From the NCBI GenBank assembly GCA_035542775.1, contig DATKKX010000396.1, forward strand, positions 1 to 28,003: a DNA stretch of 28,003 bases, written 5' to 3'. This DNA comes from DATKKX01 sp035542775. Its GTDB lineage: Bacteria > Planctomycetota > Phycisphaerae > UBA1845 > UTPLA1. The notes beneath the pieces are model-generated. The model was not told the origin of the DNA. It ran no database searches and saw only the letters and a program-made list of their open reading frames with translations. Numbering within the stretch: position 1 is the stretch's first letter; each line of letters opens with the position of its first letter. The position numbers and the translations under genes are program-made. This document shows positions 1-7,650 of this stretch, piece by piece.

Positions 1-1176
1 TGCTCCTGCGGCCACCTCCTTCCAAATCGGCTCGGTGCGTTCCTTGCGGGCGGCGAGGTCGTCGAAAACCTCGTCGATGAAAGGCGGAGTGACATCGCCA
101 CCGCCCAGGCCGATCAGGTAGTCCTGTACCAGAACGTCCGATCGATCCTGCAGCGTGGCCGCGACTTCCTGCCAGAAGATGCCGCCGGAGCCAGGCGAAT
201 GGTTGCGATCGAGAACGCCGATCTTCTTTGCCGAGCCGATGGCCTTTCGCAACTCCGCCCGCGGGAACGGCCGGAACTGCTTCAGCTTGATCATGCCGAC
301 CTTCTGGCCCTGCTCGCGGCGGGTGGCAACCACGCGGCGCAGCGTTCGAGCCATCGTGTTGCAGGCGATGAGGACGACTTCCGCATCCTCGGTGTGCTCG
401 GCTGACAGGGCGCCGTGAGGGCGCCGACCAAAGACGGCCTCGAACTCGTCGATGGCTTCCTTGAGGACTTCCGGCACCCGGTCAAAGGCCTGCTGGATCT
501 CGACTCGATGGTGCTCGGTCTCCTTCGGCCAAGTGAGGCCGCCGACCGTGGCAGGGTGGTCGAATCGCAGCCGGTGAGGCACATCGCACACCGGCAGGTA
601 GCGATCCACCAAGTCCTGCTCGGGCAGGTCGACGACCATCTGCGTATGCGAAGTCACAAAACCGTCTTCCGCAACCATGACGGGCAGCAGGATGCGGTGA
701 TCCTCCGCCACGCGGAAGGCGAGCAGGATGGTGTCCACGAGGTCCTGGTGTGATTCGGTGTAATACTGCAACCAGGCACAATCCCGCAGGGCCAGGCTGT
801 CGCCCTGATCGACCCAGATATTCCACGGCGGCCCCAATGTCCGGTTGACCGCGATCATGACGATCGGCAGGCGATAGTACCCGGCGGCGAAGACGTTCTC
901 CGTCATGTACGCCAGGCCGTTGGAGGAACTGGCGGTGAACGAGCGAGCGCCGCCCAGGGAGAAGCCGATGCACACGCCCATTGCGCTGTGCTCAGACTCG
1001 ACAGGCACGATGTATCCCTTGCTGAACGGAAAGGCCCGCAGGTGCTCGATGATCTCGGTCTGCGGCGTGATCGGGTAGGCTCCGCCGCCACAGCCTCTGG
1101 CCTTACGGTTGGCCTCGCCGGCGACCGCGAGCGCATGCCCGGCGGCATGATTTCCGGTTTCCAATGCCCGTGCCAT
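1..1176 (-). CDS. porA: 2-oxoacid:ferredoxin oxidoreductase, alpha subunit (PorA-like), 3' end cut by window edge
   Basis: This is the alpha subunit of a pyruvate/2-oxoacid:ferredoxin oxidoreductase, which with beta, gamma and delta partners oxidatively decarboxylates a 2-oxoacid to acyl-CoA and reduces ferredoxin in the cytoplasm. The frame is open from an ATG at 1176 to the window edge (392 codons). It shows the family hallmarks: YPITPQTE near residue 35, VESEHSAMG near 60, a central GLAYMTENVFAAGYYRLPIV segment, and DRNHSPGSGGIF near the C-terminus. Family members are about 380-400 residues, so only the last few codons are missing. An AGGAG box lies about 7 bases before the ATG. The gene starts 18 bases after the stop of the upstream gamma/GltD/ferredoxin fusion, so the two are one operon; the TPP-binding beta subunit is expected just outside the window. 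Substrate (pyruvate versus another oxoacid) cannot be told from the sequence. Confidence 0.9.
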   Translation of the reverse strand, partial: MARALETGNHAAGHALAVAGEANRKARGCGGGAYPITPQTEIIEHLRAFPFSKGYIVPVESEHSAMGVCIGFSLGGARSFTASSSNGLAYMTENVFAAGYYRLPIVMIAVNRTLGPPWNIWVDQGDSLALRDCAWLQYYTESHQDLVDTILLAFRVAEDHRILLPVMVAEDGFVTSHTQMVVDLPEQDLVDRYLPVCDVPHRLRFDHPATVGGLTWPKETEHHRVEIQQAFDRVPEVLKEAIDEFEAVFGRRPHGALSAEHTEDAEVVLIACNTMARTLRRVVATRREQGQKVGMIKLKQFRPFPRAELRKAIGSAKKIGVLDRNHSPGSGGIFWQEVAATLQDRSDVLVQDYLIGLGGGDVTPPFIDEVFDDLAARKERTEPIWKEVAAGA

Positions 1177-1194
1177 CTGGGGTCTCCTGGGCTG

Positions 1195-3411
1195 CTAGAG
1201 CTCCGCCATATAAATCACGCCGCGAGGACACTGCGAGGAGCAAATGCCGCAACCCTTGCAGTAGTCGTAGTCGAAGCGATAACCGTCCCCGTCCCGCAGG
1301 AGGATGCCTTCGGGACAATAGGTCTTGCAGCGATCGCATTCATTGCAGACGCCGCAACTGAAACACCGCTGCGCCTCGGCGAGGGCCGCCGCGTGTCCTT
1401 CCTGGCCCTCGTAACCGCGGCGGACTTCGTTGAAGTTTCGCCTCCGCTGTTCAGGTGCAACGACGGAGCCCTTCTGCCGCGGGGCGTGGGTGAAGACCTG
1501 CGTGGCGATGATCTCGGGCTTGGCCACGGGCGGGGGCGTCGGTGGGAACAGATCCTCGCCGGTCAGCGTGCGGTGTATGTGGTAGGCCGCCTTTCGTCCG
1601 CTGCCGATTGCGGCGGTGACGGTGCCGTCGTTGGTGGCGAAATCGCCGCCGGCAAAAACCGGCGCTCCCGTCAGACCCAGCAAGGCCTCGCCGTGGCGGA
1701 CCTCGGAGCCCTCGGGGAGTATGGTGAGGTCGGAGGACTGGCCCAGCGCCAGGATGACGCGATCGCAAGGTATGTCGAAGAAGGCGTCTTCGCTGGTTTC
1801 GGGGATGGGCCGCGGCCGGCCGGACTCATCGGGCTCACCGAGCTTCATCCGCTGGCAGGTCAGGACCGGGCCGGCGCCGTCGTTTCGCAGCCGGACCGGC
1901 GCGACCAACTCGCTGAGGACAATCCCCTCTTCAAGGGCCTCCTCGATCTCTTCCTTGATGGCCGGCATTTCGTCGCGCGTGCGGCGGTACACGATCCGTA
2001 CCGAGCGGGCACCCAGCCTCCGGGAAGTTCGGGCCGCATCCATCGCCGTGTTGCCGCCACCGACGACGACGACATTCAGACCTTCCACGGCCTCCTCGCC
2101 GCGCCGAGCGCGATCGAGAAAGTCGATACCCTGAACAGCGAAACGCCGCTCGTCGGGACCGAGCTTCAACGCACGCAATTCCTGCAAGCCGGTTGCGATG
2201 AACACGGACGCGTACTTGTGAGTGAGCTCCAGGAGCATTCGCCGGTCGATGAACTGGCCGGTCTTCGCGACGACGCCGTGGCTGAGGATGTAGTCGATTT
2301 CGTAATCCAGGACCTCGCGCGGCAGGCGGTAGGTCGGGATGCCGGTCCGCATGACACCGCCCAGCTCCGGCGTGCCTTCGTAGATCGTCACGGGGTAACC
2401 GAGTCGGGCGAGATGGTAGGCGGCGCTCAGTCCCGCGGGCCCGGAACCGATCACGGCGATCTGCTCGTGACGAGAAGGCCTGGTCGGTTCGGGTCGGTGC
2501 CCTTGCTGAGCGGCATAGCGCTCGATCTCACGAATGTTGACGGACTCGTCGTAGAGCCGGCGATTGCAGGCCTCCATGCACGGCGCCGGGCAGACCCTGC
2601 CGCACACAGCCGGGAACGGCGAAGTCTTGAGGATGAGCTCGAGGGCCTTGTTGCAGTCCTGCTTGGCGACGGCGCCGACGAATCCTTGAATGTCGTTACC
2701 GGCCGGGCAGCCGTCGTTGCAGGGCGGCGTCCACTGGCATCGCAGCGGCTGACGGGTGGCCCAGTCGCCGGTTTGAATGCGCGGCATCCCGCCGACGTCG
2801 TCGTCGAGGATGCCGACGATTCGTCCGCCCGCGGCCGCGGCCGGGGCCTTGGACAGTCGGCCGCCCAGTTTTTTCATCACGATGGCCTTGTAGGCCTGTT
2901 GGGCGGCGGTGACGTTCGGGCCGCCGAACTTCATGTCTTCCAGCGCCGCCAAAATGTCTTCAATGCTGATGTCGAGTACGCGTCCGATGGCTCCGAGCAT
3001 GGTCGTGTTGACGATGGGAACAGTCCGCGACCCCAGCCCATTGTCGACGGCGATTGAAGTCGCATCGATGGTGGCGACGTGGTGGCCGGCGAACGGCTTG
3101 GCGAAGTCCTCCGGAATCTGGTTGGTGTTCAGAATGATCCAGCCGTCCTTCTTGAGGCCGGTAAGGATGCGGGGGGCGATGAGCGTTCGGTCCAGGACGA
3201 TCACGTGGTCCGGCGACTGGATTTGATTGTGGTTGCTGATCTCCACGTCATCGATGCGGACATACGCCTGGAGCGGCGCCCCCGACCGTTCAGCGGCATA
3301 CACACCGAAGGCCTGGACGTATTTGCCGCGCAGGAAATAGGTGGTCGCGATCAGCTTCGCGAGGGTGACGCCGCCTTGGCCGCCGCGTCCGTAAATGGTC
3401 ATTTCGATCAT
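1195..3411 (-). CDS. Fusion protein: 2-oxoacid oxidoreductase gamma domain + GltD-like FAD/NAD(P)H oxidoreductase + 2[4Fe-4S] ferredoxin
   Basis: A single 738-residue open frame carries three modules. Residues 1-185 are a PorG-type gamma domain (GRGGQGGV near residue 8, ending after KFGGPNVTAAQQAYKA). Residues about 205-620 resemble the small subunit of glutamate synthase and NfnB: two N-terminal cysteine groups (C225, C231, C235; C270, C274, C278, C282) for Fe-S clusters, an FAD Rossmann motif GSGPAG near 322, and an NAD(P)H Rossmann motif GGGNTA near 451. Residues 680-738 are a PorD-like ferredoxin with C683 to C699 and C718, C721, C724, C728-P. Known family roles suggest electrons from oxoacid oxidation pass through the ferredoxin module to the flavin and then NAD(P), or in reverse; the coupling is inference. 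No frame break is visible between modules. The start ATG at 3411 has only a weak ribosome site; a second ATG three codons later is an alternative. PorA follows 18 bases downstream. Confidence 0.9.
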   Translation of the reverse strand: MIEMTIYGRGGQGGVTLAKLIATTYFLRGKYVQAFGVYAAERSGAPLQAYVRIDDVEISNHNQIQSPDHVIVLDRTLIAPRILTGLKKDGWIILNTNQIPEDFAKPFAGHHVATIDATSIAVDNGLGSRTVPIVNTTMLGAIGRVLDISIEDILAALEDMKFGGPNVTAAQQAYKAIVMKKLGGRLSKAPAAAAGGRIVGILDDDVGGMPRIQTGDWATRQPLRCQWTPPCNDGCPAGNDIQGFVGAVAKQDCNKALELILKTSPFPAVCGRVCPAPCMEACNRRLYDESVNIREIERYAAQQGHRPEPTRPSRHEQIAVIGSGPAGLSAAYHLARLGYPVTIYEGTPELGGVMRTGIPTYRLPREVLDYEIDYILSHGVVAKTGQFIDRRMLLELTHKYASVFIATGLQELRALKLGPDERRFAVQGIDFLDRARRGEEAVEGLNVVVVGGGNTAMDAARTSRRLGARSVRIVYRRTRDEMPAIKEEIEEALEEGIVLSELVAPVRLRNDGAGPVLTCQRMKLGEPDESGRPRPIPETSEDAFFDIPCDRVILALGQSSDLTILPEGSEVRHGEALLGLTGAPVFAGGDFATNDGTVTAAIGSGRKAAYHIHRTLTGEDLFPPTPPPVAKPEIIATQVFTHAPRQKGSVVAPEQRRRNFNEVRRGYEGQEGHAAALAEAQRCFSCGVCNECDRCKTYCPEGILLRDGDGYRFDYDYCKGCGICSSQCPRGVIYMAEL

Positions 3412-3706
3412 GGCGCTAGCCCCAGAGCCACGTGCCGTTTACATGGGCGGTGCGACTCGTCCCCTGGGCGGGACGGACCGGTTTGGGGTTGCCGAGACCG
3501 CCCAAAGACGCGCATAACCACCCCTGCACATTACTCTAGCAAGAAACGTTCCGGCCGCTAAGCGCCAAGCTGGGGCAGGGAGGTCGTGCAATCGGGCGTA
3601 ATGGTCCCCGGCGGGCGTCGGTCGCTCGCAGGGCGCACCCAAGGATGCCGGTTGTGGTTTTTTCGTCGATGGTTGCGGAAACGCACACGCAGAAGACCCG
3701 GTCTCG
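3412..3706. other. Intergenic region, no gene recognised
   Basis: These 295 bases separate the Rieske gene from the oxidoreductase fusion gene, both read on the minus strand. Open frames here lack a ribosome site and a recognisable protein. On the minus strand a TAGAGTAAT-like stretch around 3530-3540 might be a -10 element for the oxidoreductase operon, but no good -35 was found, so no promoter is called. The C/G-rich stretch 3440-3500 can fold into GGGCGG/CCGCCC pairings, which may be a leader structure. Confidence 0.3.
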
Positions 3707-4093
3707 TCAAGGGGTCGGAGAAGGCGGTGGGGTCGATGCATCGGGAGCGATCAGTCTCGCCCACACATAGCCGGCCTGCACGCGGGATTCGTACCTGCGG
3801 AGTCTCACGCCAGGCGCCTGGGTGCATTGGCCGGTTTCGAGGTCGAACGACCAATGATGCCAGTGACAAGTGATGACGTGGCCGGCGAGTTCACCAGCGG
3901 CGAGATCGGCGCCGGCATGCGGGCATGTGCCTTGTGTGATCACAAAACGATCAGGATCGGTCAGGTGAAAGACAGCCAGTTCGTAGGCGCCTGTGGAAAC
4001 AAACTTGGCGCGGCCCGGAGGACAATCTTCAACGGGGACCAGTCTGATCCAACGGTCAGAGAAGACGGACCGGTTGTTCGGGCGGTGACTCAC
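3707..4093 (-). CDS. Small Rieske [2Fe-2S] protein
   Basis: A 128-residue soluble Rieske protein of the ferredoxin type (as in NirD and dioxygenase ferredoxins). The cluster ligands are complete: C57-P-H59, then 16 residues, then C76-H-W-H79, followed by the typical WSFDLETG. It has no signal peptide or membrane segment, so it should act in the cytoplasm as an electron carrier or as a subunit of an oxygenase/reductase, but no partner enzyme is adjacent. The frame stays open upstream to a TTG at 4192, which would overlap the preceding lipoprotein gene; I prefer the GTG at 4093, which leaves the domain start FSDRWIRLVPVED intact, although its ribosome site is poor. The C-terminus ends in a short Pro/Ser-rich tail. 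It lies 83 bases after the lipoprotein gene and 295 bases before the oxidoreductase operon. Confidence 0.8.
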   Translation of the reverse strand: MSHRPNNRSVFSDRWIRLVPVEDCPPGRAKFVSTGAYELAVFHLTDPDRFVITQGTCPHAGADLAAGELAGHVITCHWHHWSFDLETGQCTQAPGVRLRRYESRVQAGYVWARLIAPDASTPPPSPTP

Positions 4094-4176
4094 TACTTGA
4101 CCACGTGGGACGTCCAGCGCTCGGGTTGACCGTCGCCTCACGCCGCTTCCTCGCCGCGAGAAAGCAGGCTGGCGTC

Positions 4177-4389
4177 TTAGTCGATGACCCAACGAGAGCC
4201 GCGGAACGGGCGGTCAAGCTGGCTGAACAGCGTGATATCGTCGACAAACATACGGGCATCGTAGTCAACGACGCGGGATGCGGCCCGCCGGTTATAGGCA
4301 GGAGTCGCACCGACGCTGCCGCAGCCGAAGATCGGCGCCGCCAGCACGACGATGAGCACCAACATCAACATTTTCTTGGCGAAAGTCAT
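4177..4389 (-). CDS. Small predicted lipoprotein, unknown function
   Basis: A 70-residue protein with a lysine-containing N-terminus (MTFAKK), a hydrophobic stretch from residue 7 to 21 and a lipobox IFGC with C23 as the acylated cysteine. The mature part is only about 48 residues and is rich in Arg/Asp (SRVVDYDARMFVDD, then a C-terminal GSRWVID). I do not recognise the family. A GAGGAA box sits about 10 bases before the ATG at 4389. It lies between the YkgJ-like pair and the Rieske gene on the same strand. A complete lipoprotein signal makes a real gene likely despite the small size. Confidence 0.7.
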   Translation of the reverse strand: MTFAKKMLMLVLIVVLAAPIFGCGSVGATPAYNRRAASRVVDYDARMFVDDITLFSQLDRPFRGSRWVID

Positions 4390-4462
4390 GGCATCTAGTT
4401 CCTCACCGTTGGGTCAGGCGCGTGGTTCGCAACCGGGGTTGGTGGGCGGCACTGGGCCGCTT

Positions 4463-4501
4463 GGGCAGGTCGGCTGCCCGGTGGGCCAGCCTCAAGCTGG
4501 C
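4463..4501 (-). terminator. Two tandem hairpins after the YkgJ-like gene
   Basis: Directly after the stop codon at 4504 the minus strand carries two perfect 6-bp stems with 5-base loops: GCCAGC/GCTGGC (4501-4485) and GGGCAG/CTGCCC (4479-4463). There is no U-run, so this may be a weak terminator, an mRNA-stabilising structure or a dispersed repeat rather than a classic intrinsic terminator. Confidence 0.4.
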
Positions 4502-4503
4502 AT

Positions 4504-5019
4504 TTACTTTATCATATCCGGTGAGGGGGCGTCAATCCCGTCAAATCCACGGTTTTTCGAGCGGATCGCGTCGGTCAGCTCGCGCATCGCCGATAACCAC
4601 TCCACGTAGCGGTAATCAACGCCGAAGTCGGCTCCGATTTGTCGCAGTTCGAGAAGCCGGCGCTCATACTCCGGTCCTTGCCATTCTCGTGCCTCGGGAT
4701 CGCAGAAGAAGACGCGGCATCCCAGGGGGCGATACGGCCTGGCGGCGCACAGGCCGTCGATCTGGCAGGGGCAGTCGGATGATTCTCCCGGCTCTCGCCA
4801 GGCGCTTCGAGCATGCCGGACAAAGTAGACAAGTTCGACGGAGGAAACGTACAGCTTGTGGCCGAAGGTCGCGAAACGGCAGCACTCGCCCCGGTTCCGG
4901 CAGATCGGGCGATAGGCGGCGATGGCCGCATCGGCATCCGCGTAGAAGGCCCTCATTTTCGCGGCCAGGTCATCGCGATTGACGGCGGGCAAGACGATCT
5001 CGCTCAGGGACGGGGACAC
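4504..5019 (-). CDS. YkgJ-family cysteine cluster protein (first of two paralogues)
   Basis: A 171-residue member of the YkgJ-like (UPF0153) family of putative Zn/Fe-chelating proteins. The family pattern is visible as CRNRGECC near residue 40, then DCPCQIDGLC and a C-terminal CRVFFCD. The family has no well-established biochemical function; it often sits near redox or metal genes. Start choice: the GTG at 5019 has a GGGAGG box 10 bases upstream, better than the in-frame ATG at 5037, which has none. The gene overlaps the end of the upstream paralogue by 16 bases, so the two are translationally coupled. Its spacing between cysteines differs from its neighbour, so the two are not a recent duplication. 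Confidence 0.8.
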   Translation of the reverse strand: MSPSLSEIVLPAVNRDDLAAKMRAFYADADAAIAAYRPICRNRGECCRFATFGHKLYVSSVELVYFVRHARSAWREPGESSDCPCQIDGLCAARPYRPLGCRVFFCDPEAREWQGPEYERRLLELRQIGADFGVDYRYVEWLSAMRELTDAIRSKNRGFDGIDAPSPDMIK

Positions 5020-5465
5020 TCGGGCAGGTCCTCCCATCGCTTGGCGTTTCGCCGGATCTGAATTTGGACCACGTCATGGGTGGCACCTTTGCCAATCCCG
5101 GGGCAACCGTCTCCGGCAGCAGCCCAATGCTCGGGCGAACGGAGGTTGCTCTCCCAGAATGGCCAGGTGCGGCATTGAAGAGGTCGAACGGGGTAGATTC
5201 GGCAGGCCGGCCTGCCATTGCGGCGCTGAAGGAAGCAGCAGTCGCCGGATTCGCCATCCTCCGTCAACGAGCGGCGCACCCCCACGCGGCGGATGTGTTC
5301 CGAGGTTAAGCCCTTACCGGAGCGGCCGATGAAGGCGGCGATCCGGTCGATTTCCTCGGCTGTGACGAAGACATACCCAGGCGCACCAGTGCAGCAACCG
5401 CCGCACTTCTCACAAGCAAAGCGGAGCCCGTCGCTGTACCAAGGCTGATCGGTCGAATGATCCAT
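5004..5465 (-). CDS. YkgJ-family cysteine cluster protein (second of two paralogues)
   Basis: A 153-residue YkgJ-like protein. Near residue 20 it has CEKCGGCCTG, followed by a YVFVTAEEI segment, then CCFLQ, CRIYPVRPLQCRTWPFW, and a late CPG, the standard arrangement of the family (C-x2-C-x2-CC ... C-x-IY-x-RPxxCR-x(3)-W). The pattern predicts one bound metal ion or Fe-S cluster. The ATG at 5465 starts right before the conserved region; a TTG farther up at 5498 adds 11 unconserved residues and is unlikely. It is first in the minus-strand group and overlaps the next gene, which argues for a joint function of the two YkgJ proteins. Confidence 0.85.
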   Translation of the reverse strand: MDHSTDQPWYSDGLRFACEKCGGCCTGAPGYVFVTAEEIDRIAAFIGRSGKGLTSEHIRRVGVRRSLTEDGESGDCCFLQRRNGRPACRIYPVRPLQCRTWPFWESNLRSPEHWAAAGDGCPGIGKGATHDVVQIQIRRNAKRWEDLPECPRP

Positions 5466-5604
5466 CCCACCACGCTCGCGACATCGACCGGCGAGCAAAC
5501 GCCTCGCCGGGCACCAGTCCCGCCGACGGCCATAGTCGCATGGTGTTTGATAGTAGTAGATGAATGGCGGCTTTGCCAGTCCTGGTGTGGCCGAGGTCTG
5601 GGGA

Positions 5605-5727
5605 TCAATCGTCCTCTTGCTCGAGGATTTGCCGGTGCTGATCGGTTATGCGATGGTCGCTTTGGCAAGCGATGTGACCCACCGCCAGGAACAGCAAGAG
5701 GATGATGAGGAGATGCAGGCGCTTCAT
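5605..5727 (-). CDS. Very small predicted lipoprotein or secreted peptide (40 residues)
   Basis: ATG at 5727 begins MKRLHLLIILLLFLAVG, a clear signal sequence, followed by HIAC with C20 as a possible lipidation site, and a 20-residue polar tail rich in Gln, His, Asp and Glu ending QEDD. The lipobox is imperfect (His at -3), so cleavage by signal peptidase II is uncertain. A GGAG box lies about 11 bases upstream. The frame is open farther upstream, but that part is not protein-like. Function is unknown. It resembles the neighbouring 51-residue lipoprotein gene in size and organisation, though not in sequence. Confidence 0.5.
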   Translation of the reverse strand: MKRLHLLIILLLFLAVGHIACQSDHRITDQHRQILEQEDD

Positions 5728-5929
5728 CGATGACTCAACTCCGTTCCGGCCCTGCACAGGCTGCCGACTTGCGCCTCGGTCTTGAAACTGGCGAGGGCCG
5801 GGCGGATTGCAGCTCGCCCAGCCCTCGGTCGCAGCAGTTCGAAGTCTAGCAGGAGCTGCACAAGCAGTTCGTCCACCAAGCCCGTGGTTCACTTGGCCGA
5901 GGCGCTGCATGTTGCTCCCGCGCGAGGCC

Positions 5930-6085
5930 TTACTCGACGATCATTTCCCCGGGGGAGACATCGGTAGGCGGGGATTCCGTTTGAATTTCCTTCTTGTCCG
6001 TGACCTTGTACTCGTTCTCCGCGCACGCCGAGACGGCGACGGCGAACAGAAGAGCGGTCAAAATGCACAGTAATCTGCGGTACAT
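5930..6085 (-). CDS. Very small predicted lipoprotein (51 residues)
   Basis: ATG at 6085 encodes MYRRLLCILTALLFAVAVSAC, a textbook lipoprotein signal with lipobox VSAC (C21). The mature peptide is about 30 residues, acidic and lysine-containing (AENEYKVTDKKEIQTES, ending in PGEMIVE). A GGGA box lies 9 bases before the ATG. It is 93 bases downstream of the LPP20-repeat gene on the same strand and may be cotranscribed with it. Family unknown; comparable in size to entericidin-type peptides but without detectable similarity. Confidence 0.55.
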   Translation of the reverse strand: MYRRLLCILTALLFAVAVSACAENEYKVTDKKEIQTESPPTDVSPGEMIVE

Positions 6086-6178
6086 CAGATGTTCCCTTTC
6101 GTGTCTTTTCGAGATTCGGCTCGGCCTCGGCGAAGAAAGCAAGCCCGCTCAGGACGAGCCGATTTTCTCCGGGTCGGC

Positions 6179-7504
6179 CTATCTCTGCACCATGCGCATG
6201 TACGTGTGGACGACTTCCCACACGGGCATGGCGGGCATTTCGACGGTGACCGTGGCGGTGCCGTCTGCGGCGTAGCTGGTCGATTTGACGTAGGAGCCGG
6301 TCAGGTACGCATTGAGCTGGGTGTTGATGTCATCGTGCTGGGCGACGAAGTCGCGAACGGTCGTGCTGGACTCGATGACCAGTCCCATGACCCGCTCGCC
6401 CAGTTTTCGCTTGGCGTCAAGCTCCGCGGCCCGGGCGGCCATCAGCTTGGCCTGCGGGCCCTCCATGTTCGGCGGCGGCACTCCCTGGCCCTCGGCCTGA
6501 AGGGTTTGGCCGACCCAATCGGGCACCTTGACCTGCATCTGGGTCATGGCGGCCTGAATGACTTGCGGCCTGGGCACACCCATGCCGGTCGCTTTGAAGG
6601 TCTGGCTTTTGATGTTCTGAGTGATCTGCTCGATGTCAGAGCCTTTCACTTTGTCGCCTTTGTAGTGCCGGGTGTGGAGGCTCTTGATGGTGGTGATGAC
6701 CGACTCGACCGGCACTTCCAGCGTGACCTCGGCGATCAATTCGTCGAAGTGGAGATAAGGCCTGCCTACTTCCTGGGCGCCAACCAGCATCGCGTCGCAC
6801 TCGGTGTTGATCTCGTCGGAGGCGGCGACGAAGTCACGGACGACGGTCTGGCTGTTGATGCGCAGTCCCTTGATGCGCTCGACCAACCTGCGCTTGGCGT
6901 CGACGTTGGCAGCCCGGATGGCCATCAACCGCTCATTCGGCGGCACGGACTTCCAGATGTCGGGGATCGGCGGATCGGGGGGCAGCTTGACATCGGGCGG
7001 CATGGGAATGTCGCCGCCAGGGACGCCCGGCGGCAGATCGGGGCGCGGGGCGCCCATGCCGACGGCTTTGATCACATCCTTCTTGATGTACTGCTTGATC
7101 GAGTCGAAGTCTGTCGCTTTGACTTTGTCTCCCTTGTAATGGCGGCTGTGCAATGATTTCAACTCCTCGATGAGCTTGGCCACCGTCACTTCGGCCTCGA
7201 CCGTGCAGGTCAGGTCGCTGGCCCAGTGCGGCTCTCCCAGACGAATGCCGCGGATGTAGGTATCGAGGTCGGTTCGGATGGTGTCGGCCTCGGCAATGAA
7301 ATCCCGAACGTAGGTCTCCGCGTTGATCTGCACGCCGTTGACGGTTTCAGCCAGTTTGCGATAGGCATCGGCTTCGGCGGCGCGCTTGGAAAGCAACTTG
7401 TTCTGGGCCTCCAGGGCGGCATTCTGGGCTGACGCCACGGCAGGAATCGCCGTCAGGATACCGGCTGCGACAGCCATGCAAACGATAGACCTCCAGGCTC
7501 TCAT
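6179..7504 (-). CDS. Exported protein with three LPP20/FlgT-like repeats
   Basis: A 441-residue protein with a Sec signal peptide (hydrophobic core 7-22, likely cleavage ASA|QN near 26). It holds three diverged copies of a module starting AA(R/E)AxxDAKRKL, then a turn with G-(L/V)-x-I, xxVRDF(V/I)A, a charged helix and a beta strand with VE: residues about 36-115, 192-270 and 353-436. The pattern resembles the LPP20 family and the FlgT N-terminal domain. Copies one and two are each followed by a nearly identical segment (KSLH(S/T)RHYKGDKVK ... GMG(A/V)PRP at 117-155 and 274-313), separated by Pro-rich linkers. Such domains act in the cell envelope, often alongside CsgG-like or flagellar outer-membrane proteins; the exact role is unknown. 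The ATG at 7504 has AGGAG 8 bases upstream; a GTG three codons earlier would overlap that box. Confidence 0.75.
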   Translation of the reverse strand: MRAWRSIVCMAVAAGILTAIPAVASAQNAALEAQNKLLSKRAAEADAYRKLAETVNGVQINAETYVRDFIAEADTIRTDLDTYIRGIRLGEPHWASDLTCTVEAEVTVAKLIEELKSLHSRHYKGDKVKATDFDSIKQYIKKDVIKAVGMGAPRPDLPPGVPGGDIPMPPDVKLPPDPPIPDIWKSVPPNERLMAIRAANVDAKRRLVERIKGLRINSQTVVRDFVAASDEINTECDAMLVGAQEVGRPYLHFDELIAEVTLEVPVESVITTIKSLHTRHYKGDKVKGSDIEQITQNIKSQTFKATGMGVPRPQVIQAAMTQMQVKVPDWVGQTLQAEGQGVPPPNMEGPQAKLMAARAAELDAKRKLGERVMGLVIESSTTVRDFVAQHDDINTQLNAYLTGSYVKSTSYAADGTATVTVEMPAMPVWEVVHTYMRMVQR

Positions 7505-7650
7505 GATTCGCACTCCTCTTGGGGCTGAGGCCTGCGGCCGCGGCGCACAAATCGCCTGGGGCAGGCTCGATTCGTTTCAGTCAGATCCCACAACGGTCAT
7601 AAACAGCAGACACCCGGTGGCATCACCAGGTTGGCGAAATCGGCGCCGCG

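Noticed and set aside
988..3057. Plus-strand open frame of 689 codons opposite the oxidoreductase genes
   Set aside because: It has no ribosome site or recognisable domain, and the minus strand is fully explained by PorA and the fusion protein. Long antisense frames are common in GC-rich genes.
4094..4192. Longer Rieske protein from a TTG at 4192
   Set aside because: It would overlap the lipoprotein gene, and the extra residues are Arg-rich and absent from the domain family.
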